A DNA stretch of 64,000 bases. Source: JADLGH01 sp964586675 (GTDB lineage: Bacteria > Desulfobacterota_D > UBA1144 > Nemesobacterales > UBA2774). Of the stretch, positions 58,948 to 64,000 are shown in pieces. The stretch spans positions 3,898 to 67,897 of the forward strand of contig CAZPHQ010000015.1 of NCBI GenBank assembly GCA_964586675.1, read 5' to 3'. Made by a program: the position numbers and the translations under genes. Every line of letters begins with the position of its first letter. The stretch's first letter is position 1. A model generated the notes under the pieces. That model was not told where the DNA came from and did not search any database. It was given only the letters and a program-made list of their open reading frames with translations.

Positions 58948-59952
58948 CTACCCGTCAACGGTGAATTTCGGATCGACCGCGTTACGGAATCCTTCGCCCA
59001 CGAGGTTAAAAGCTGTCACAGTTAAAAATATAGCCGCGCCGGGGAATAGGACAAGCCACCACGCGAAATCCACATACCTCTGCGACTGCGATAATATGTC
59101 GCCCCAGCTCGGGTCGGGAGGGGGCACGCCGAATCCTAAAAAACTGAGCGCGGACTCGACGAGTATCGCGCCCGCAATTCCGAAAGTACAGTCCACCAGC
59201 ACGGGCGTGAGCGCGTTAGGCAGCATGTGCTTCGACATCACACGGGCGTCGTTCCCGCCGAGGGCTATGGCGGCGTCGACATACGCAAACCTCCGGAGCC
59301 GGAGGAACTCCCCGCGTATCAGCCTAGCGACGCCTGTCCAGCTCGTGACGCCAATCACTATCATTATGTTGTAGATGCTCGGGTCCCTGAACGCGAGTAT
59401 CGTCAGTATCAGGAAGAAGACAGGGAACGTCATCATCACTTCGAACAGCCGGGAGACGATGAAGTCTGTCTTCCCGCCGTAATACCCGGCGATGCCCCCG
59501 AGTATTACCCCGATGACCGCCGATATGCCGACCGCTATAAAGCCGATGGAAAGCGATATTCGGGCCCCGTGTATCATCCGCGAGAGTACGTCCCTACCCC
59601 TGTCGTCCGTTCCGAAGAGGTGCTCCGACGACGGCGGGACGAGTATCGAAAGGAGGTCGTTCTCCGTCGGGCTGTACCGGACAGGCGGGAACACGGCGAA
59701 GTCTCCATCCGGAAGCTCCTTCGCGAGCTCCTTGAAATTCACCTGGAAAAATTCCGGGTAGTGGAAGAGGACTGGGAAGTAATATTTCCCCTCGTACTTC
59801 ATCACTAAGGGCCTGCTTCCGGCGAGGAAGTTTTGAAACACCGCTATGCCGAAAAGAAAGATTATGATCAGGAGGGCAGCCAGAGCGAACCTGTCGCGCT
59901 TGAATTTCTCCCAGACGCTCCCCCAGTATCCGGCGCTTCTCGTTTCGCTCAA
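58948..59952 (-). CDS. oppC: Oligopeptide ABC transporter permease OppC
   Basis: 334 residues. One N-terminal helix, a periplasmic loop of about 90 residues, then five helices with the permease EAA-loop region AIALGGNDARVMSKHMLPNAL. HLFGTDDRGRDVLSRMIHGARISL is the OppC/DppC signature. Overlaps oppB by 4 bp. Confidence 0.9.
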   Translation of the reverse strand: MSETRSAGYWGSVWEKFKRDRFALAALLIIIFLFGIAVFQNFLAGSRPLVMKYEGKYYFPVLFHYPEFFQVNFKELAKELPDGDFAVFPPVRYSPTENDLLSILVPPSSEHLFGTDDRGRDVLSRMIHGARISLSIGFIAVGISAVIGVILGGIAGYYGGKTDFIVSRLFEVMMTFPVFFLILTILAFRDPSIYNIMIVIGVTSWTGVARLIRGEFLRLRRFAYVDAAIALGGNDARVMSKHMLPNALTPVLVDCTFGIAGAILVESALSFLGFGVPPPDPSWGDILSQSQRYVDFAWWLVLFPGAAIFLTVTAFNLVGEGFRNAVDPKFTVDG

Positions 59953-60950
59953 CGCCTGCCTCCGAAGCTGATCCGAGGATCGACGAGGACGTATACGATG
60001 TCGGATATGAGTATCCCGAGAAGGGTGAGGAATGCCGATATCGTGGCTATCGCCATTATCATCGGGTAGTCCCTCGCGAGGACGGACTCGAACCCGAGCT
60101 GCCCTATACCGGGTATCGAGAATATAGTCTCGATTATGACGCTCCCGCCTATCATAGCGGGCAATAATCCCGCGAGTATCGTGATTATCGGAATGAGAGC
60201 GTTACGAAGGGCATGCCTCAAAATCACCCTGGACGGCGGAAGCCCCTTGGCCGTGGCTGTCCTGACGAAGTCCTCTCTCAGCACTTCGAGGAGGCTCCCC
60301 TTCTGAAACCTGGAAAGATAGGCGAAGCTGCCGTAGGTGAGACAGAAAACGGGAAGGACAATGTGCCAGAGGAAATCGAGCGCCTTTTTGAAAAAGGGAT
60401 AAGTCTCCGCCCCCGGCGAAAGGATCCCGTAGACTGGGAAAATATTCCAGTACTCCCCTCCCCCGAGAAGGAAGATCAGTATCATCGCCATCCAGAAGCT
60501 GGGTATCGAATAAAGTATGAAAAGAAAAAAGGTCGACGAGCGCTCGAGGAAGGAGCCCGTTTTGACAGCCGAGTACACCCCGAGGGGGATGGCTATAAGG
60601 TATATAACAAATATCGATATTATATTCAGCGTTATGGTTATGGGAAGCCTCTCGGCTATCTTGTCGATGACGGGGCGGTGGTCCTTGTAAGACCTCCCGA
60701 AGTCGAGCGTGACTATCTGCTTCAGCCATATCCAGTAGCGCTCGTAAATGGGCTTGTCGAGTCCGTAGAGCTTCTTCGTCTCCTCGACTATCTGCTGGGT
60801 TATGGCTTCCGATTTTATCCCCTCGTCGATCTGGAGCTTCCTCTCGACAGGGCTTCCGGGCGCAAGCTGGATTATGAAGAACGTAATTATGGTGATACCC
60901 AGCATAGTGGGTATGAGAAGCAAGAGCCGCTTTATTAAATAATCTCTCAT
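59949..60950 (-). CDS. oppB: Oligopeptide ABC transporter permease OppB
   Basis: 333 residues. IKRLLLLIPTMLGITIITFFI start, loop with LGLDKPIYERYWIWL-like sequence (LYGLDKPIYERYWIW), and EAA region TAKGLPPSRVILRHALRNALIPI are typical. Six helices. Preceded by an imperfect inverted repeat and a TATAAT box, so it may have its own promoter separate from oppA. Confidence 0.9.
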   Translation of the reverse strand: MRDYLIKRLLLLIPTMLGITIITFFIIQLAPGSPVERKLQIDEGIKSEAITQQIVEETKKLYGLDKPIYERYWIWLKQIVTLDFGRSYKDHRPVIDKIAERLPITITLNIISIFVIYLIAIPLGVYSAVKTGSFLERSSTFFLFILYSIPSFWMAMILIFLLGGGEYWNIFPVYGILSPGAETYPFFKKALDFLWHIVLPVFCLTYGSFAYLSRFQKGSLLEVLREDFVRTATAKGLPPSRVILRHALRNALIPIITILAGLLPAMIGGSVIIETIFSIPGIGQLGFESVLARDYPMIMAIATISAFLTLLGILISDIVYVLVDPRISFGGRR

Positions 60951-60971
60951 GTCCGGGTCAAAGGGAAGTAT

Positions 60972-60999
60972 ATGCGTTTAAACCGTGAAGTTTAAGCAT
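60972..60999. promoter_or_regulatory. Imperfect inverted repeat in the oppB leader
   Basis: ATGCGTTTAAAC, CGTGAA, GTTTAAGCAT lies between a TATAAT (61014..61009, minus strand) and the oppB start. It could be an operator or a leader hairpin. The remaining 135-bp gap between oppA and oppB holds nothing else I can assign. Confidence 0.4.
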
Positions 61000-61085
61000 A
61001 TGAATACAATTATACTTATTCCCGGCGTTTCGGATATATGAGTTTTAGAGATTCCGGCTTCTCCGGCCGCGGAAGGCTTTGCTCC

Positions 61086-62753
61086 CTATTCCTTGTATCT
61101 CTGGAGCGTGAGCGGAACGAACCACTCGGTGGGCTGTATGCCGAGCGGGTACACGATAACGTTCGCGAACCGCTTGTTCACTGCTACCGTCGCCTTACGG
61201 CAGAAGAGGAAGGTATAGGGCTGCTCCTCGTTTATAATCTCCGAGAACTGTCTGTAAAGCTGTATGCGTTTATCCCTGTCGAACTCCTGCCGTGCCTCTT
61301 CTATAAGCCTGTCGGTTTCGGCGTTCTTGAACCCTATGAAATTCGAGCCGGCTTCGGCCTGCGTCGAGCTCCATATCTGGTAAGGGTCGGACTCGATGCC
61401 CATCGACCACGCGAGCGTCACGGCATCGAATTTCCTGTCGTTGAGCCTCGTCGTGAAGACGGCCCACTCCGTCTTTCTTATGGTCATCTCTATGCCCACG
61501 GCGTCGAGCTCTTCCTTGAGTATCGTGGCTATCTTCTCGCCCGTGTCGGAGCCGCCGGGTATGAGGAATTCGAACGCGAATTTGACGCCGTCCTTGTCCC
61601 TTATCCCGTCGCCGTCGTGGTCGACCCACCCGGCCTCTTCGAGGAGCTTCTTCGCGGCCGCCGGGTCATAAGGAATGGGTTCGATGGATTTATCGTACTC
61701 GGGGCTGTTTATGTAGAACGGGTTCGTCACGATGGCCCCGAGGCCGTACATGACCTTCTCGAGTATGAGCTCCCTGTTCACGAGATGTGTCAGCGCCGTT
61801 CTCACTCGCTTGTCGGCGAAATAGGGCCTTCTCAGATTCCATCCTATGTAGCTGTAGTTAGGCGTGAAATAGCTGAACTTGTCGAAGTGCTTTTCAAAAT
61901 CGGGCGAGCTCGTCTGCATCTGCCATTGTATCGGTGTCAGGCTCGCGACGTCGAGCTCCTGGCGCTTAAGCACCTGGAGCGCCACGGACGAATCCGTGAT
62001 TATCCTGAACACTATTCTGTTAAGGTGCGGCTTCTTGCCCCAGTAGTCGGGGTTCTTTTCCAGGACTACTTCCCTGCCGGTCGTCCACTTCGCGAACTTG
62101 AACGGCCCGGTGCCGACGGGGCTTCTCCCGGCCGGGTTCGTGTTGAAGTCGCCGTTTTCGAATATGTGCTTCGGTACTATCGGCATCCCGCCGCAGAATT
62201 CGAGCGCGAGGAAGTAGGGCCTCGCATACGTGAATCTAACCGTGAGGTCGTCTATCGCTTCCACATCCCTTATCTCCTGGTAGTAGCTCCTGAGCTGCGG
62301 CGCGTCGACCTTCGGGTCCATTATGGTTTTATAAGAGAACACAACGTCGGCGGACGTGAACGGCTTTCCGTCGTGCCACTTTATTCCCTCTTTTATCTTG
62401 AAGGTATATGTCAGCTTGTCGTCCGAAATCTCCCACGACTCCGCAAGGAGCGGCTTAAGCTCGAGCGTCTCGTTATCCCTTTCTATAAGAGTTTCGTAAA
62501 TGTTGCCGCTGTTGATTACTCCCTCGTACGCGTCGGTCGCCACGATAGGGTTAAGAGTCCCCGGCTCGGCGCCGAGGTGGTATATGAGCCAGTCGCCGTC
62601 GACCGCCTCGCCCGCGGGCGACTTCGTCTCGGAGCTCTCCGCCGCGCCGCCTTCTTTCTCGGCGGTTTTGCTCTCGTCGCCGCCCGACTTGCACGAAACG
62701 GCCATGAGCGCGGCCACTAAAAGCAGGACTGAGTACAGGGATAAGGTTCTCAA
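61086..62753 (-). CDS. Peptide ABC transporter substrate-binding lipoprotein (SBP family 5)
   Basis: 555 residues. Lipoprotein signal MRTLSLYSVLLLVAALMAVSC with the lipidated Cys at 21, then an acidic Lys/Glu linker. The family 5 pattern appears in LNPIVATDAYEGVINSGNIYETLI, LAESWEISDDKLTYTFKIKEGIKWHDGKPFTSADVVFSY. Captures oligopeptides or related solutes for the permease downstream. Substrate not certain. Confidence 0.88.
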   Translation of the reverse strand: MRTLSLYSVLLLVAALMAVSCKSGGDESKTAEKEGGAAESSETKSPAGEAVDGDWLIYHLGAEPGTLNPIVATDAYEGVINSGNIYETLIERDNETLELKPLLAESWEISDDKLTYTFKIKEGIKWHDGKPFTSADVVFSYKTIMDPKVDAPQLRSYYQEIRDVEAIDDLTVRFTYARPYFLALEFCGGMPIVPKHIFENGDFNTNPAGRSPVGTGPFKFAKWTTGREVVLEKNPDYWGKKPHLNRIVFRIITDSSVALQVLKRQELDVASLTPIQWQMQTSSPDFEKHFDKFSYFTPNYSYIGWNLRRPYFADKRVRTALTHLVNRELILEKVMYGLGAIVTNPFYINSPEYDKSIEPIPYDPAAAKKLLEEAGWVDHDGDGIRDKDGVKFAFEFLIPGGSDTGEKIATILKEELDAVGIEMTIRKTEWAVFTTRLNDRKFDAVTLAWSMGIESDPYQIWSSTQAEAGSNFIGFKNAETDRLIEEARQEFDRDKRIQLYRQFSEIINEEQPYTFLFCRKATVAVNKRFANVIVYPLGIQPTEWFVPLTLQRYKE

Positions 62754-62785
62754 ATTTTTCTCCTTGCCGGATTCTATCGTATTCG

Positions 62786-63535
62786 CTAATCGGACAGCTT
62801 CTTCAAGAGCGGCGTGATCAGGTCGAGCGGGAGCGGGAACACTATCGTCGAGCTCTTCTCCGAGGCCATCTCCGACATCGTCTGAAGGTATCTCAGCTGA
62901 AGCGCCATCGGGTTCTTCGACAGTATGTCGGACGCCTCCGAGAGCTTCGCCGCCGCCTGGAATTCTCCCTCGGCCGCGATGATCTTCGCCCGCCTTTCCC
63001 TCTCGGCTTCTGCCTGCTTTGCCATCGCGCGCTGCATCTCCTGCGGAAGGTCTACGTACTTCACCTCCACCAGAGTAACTTTTATCCCCCAGGGATCGGT
63101 CTGTTTGTCGAGGACTTCCTGGAGCTTCACGTTAAGCGTCTCCCTTTCGGCGAGGAGCTGGTCGAGCTCGACCTGCCCGAGAATGCTCCTTAATGTGGTT
63201 TGAGCGAGCTGGGATGTGGCGTAGAGATAATTCTCGACCTGTATGACGGCCTTCACAGGATCCACCACGCGGAAGTAAACGACGGCGTTCACCTTCACCG
63301 AAACGTTGTCCTTCGTGATTATGTCCTGCGGCGGAACGTCCATGGTGATGATCCTGAGGCTTATCTTTATCATCTTGTCCACCATCGGGATTATCCACTT
63401 AAAGCCGGGCCCCTTCGGCGCGACGATCCTCCCGAGCCTGAAGACGACCCCCCTTTCGTACTCGTTAAGAACCCTCACACCCGAAAGAATGAGTATCACG
63501 ATTATCACTACGAATATTACGACTGGCGAAAACAT
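62786..63535 (-). CDS. SPFH/stomatin-like membrane protein (slipin)
   Basis: 249 residues. One N-terminal membrane helix, then the SPFH domain: VLNEYERGVVFRLGRIVAPKGPGFKWIIP, TKDNVSVKVNAVVYFRVVDP, RSILGQVELDQLLAERE, and KYVDLPQEMQRAMAKQAEAERERRAKI coiled coil. Slipins form membrane scaffolds and are normally paired with an NfeD protein, here encoded immediately upstream. Confidence 0.9.
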   Translation of the reverse strand: MFSPVVIFVVIIVILILSGVRVLNEYERGVVFRLGRIVAPKGPGFKWIIPMVDKMIKISLRIITMDVPPQDIITKDNVSVKVNAVVYFRVVDPVKAVIQVENYLYATSQLAQTTLRSILGQVELDQLLAERETLNVKLQEVLDKQTDPWGIKVTLVEVKYVDLPQEMQRAMAKQAEAERERRAKIIAAEGEFQAAAKLSEASDILSKNPMALQLRYLQTMSEMASEKSSTIVFPLPLDLITPLLKKLSD

Positions 63536-63560
63536 GTGCGGGCCTCCTATGAATATTTAA

Positions 63561-64000
63561 TTATGCTTTTTTTACTTTAAGCCTGAATCCCTCCAGCGTT
63601 TTTTCGACCCTTATCCGCTCGCCCTTCCCTATGGGCTCGTCGCTGACCGCGTCCCAGTACTCACCGTTGATATACACCTTACCGGACGCGTGAATGTCCG
63701 ATACGGCGTTGCCCGATTCTCCGATGAGCCCTTCGAGGCCGAGCCGGGGCGCAAGCTTCTGCGCCTTTATCAAATAGAATATAACGTATGTGAAGAATAC
63801 TCCGAATGCGAGAGTCGATGCTATGACGACGTCGAAGCCGACGCGGACGTCCGACTCGGGCGTGTCGAAAAGTAAAAGCGCCCCGAGCGCGAAGCTCACA
63901 AGCCCGCCTACGGCCAGAAGGCCGTAGCCCGAGACATAGACCTCGGCTACAAAGAGCGCCACGCCGACTAGGAGAAGCGCGATGCCGGCGTAGTTAAACG
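63561..64000 (-). CDS. NfeD-family membrane protein, C-terminal part
   Basis: The frame runs off the right edge (in-frame LNYAGIALLLVGVALFVAEVY at the boundary), so the N-terminus is missing. Three to four helices are followed by an OB-fold domain (GESGNAVSDIHASGKVYINGEYWDAVSDEPIGKGERIRV). Where complete, the long form carries a ClpP-like serine protease before this region. Stop 25 bp from the slipin start; the two work as a pair in many bacteria. Confidence 0.88.
   Translation of the reverse strand, partial: FNYAGIALLLVGVALFVAEVYVSGYGLLAVGGLVSFALGALLLFDTPESDVRVGFDVVIASTLAFGVFFTYVIFYLIKAQKLAPRLGLEGLIGESGNAVSDIHASGKVYINGEYWDAVSDEPIGKGERIRVEKTLEGFRLKVKKA

Overview
The window looks like the chromosome of a Gram-negative, respiring bacterium of deltaproteobacterial character. 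It has an Mla-type lipid transport cluster, lipoproteins, a nearly complete oxidative TCA cluster, RpoH, and B12-dependent MetH. G+C is moderately high by eye, with unusually frequent ATA isoleucine codons. I cannot name the lineage from sequence alone. Most genes are on the minus strand. Layout: 1-5.3 kb is a type I-B CRISPR-Cas operon (cas6, cas8b, cas7, cas5, start of cas3; adaptation genes and the array must lie beyond position 1). 5.3-20.8 kb holds housekeeping and hypothetical genes: a Y-family polymerase, a PEP-mutase-family lyase, a degenerate tandem-repeat tract, a YdgA-like protein, the Mla cluster, cdsA, a PurN-like formyltransferase and glnS. 20.8-23.0 kb is an AT-rich island with one gene, a nuclease-like plus TPR protein resembling a defence gene. 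23-32.4 kb carries hemB, metH and thrC plus a ubiquitin-like sulfur carrier. 32.4-42.8 kb carries two DnaK loci (grpE-dnaK-dnaJ and rpoH-dnaK), a Ppx/GppA phosphatase, an EF-G paralogue and rpmE. 42.8-52.8 kb is the TCA block (sucC, sdhB, sdhA, sdhC, mdh, icd, acnA). 52.9-56.8 kb is fatty-acid synthesis (fabF, acpP, fabG, fabD, rpmF, DUF177). 56.9-64 kb is an oligopeptide ABC transporter followed upstream by an SPFH protein and the end of an NfeD-type protein. The most striking discovery is in the gap between cas6 and cas8b. Two degenerate CRISPR repeats on the plus strand flank a 23-nt spacer-like segment. Twenty of its first 22 bases match a site 100 bp away. That site starts inside the -10 box of a strong sigma-70 promoter of cas8b and has a TCA motif in the PAM position. 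The arrangement predicts a crRNA-like RNA that guides the Cas complex to repress its own operon (the CreR class of cas-regulating RNAs, related to CreA in CreTA). Other points of note are an in-frame amber codon and loss of the flavin-linking histidine in sdhA, the tandem repeats at 10.56-10.98 kb, the AT-rich nuclease-TPR gene, and a thrC-overlapping sulfur carrier ending Gly-Gly-Leu. No tRNA or rRNA genes were seen.
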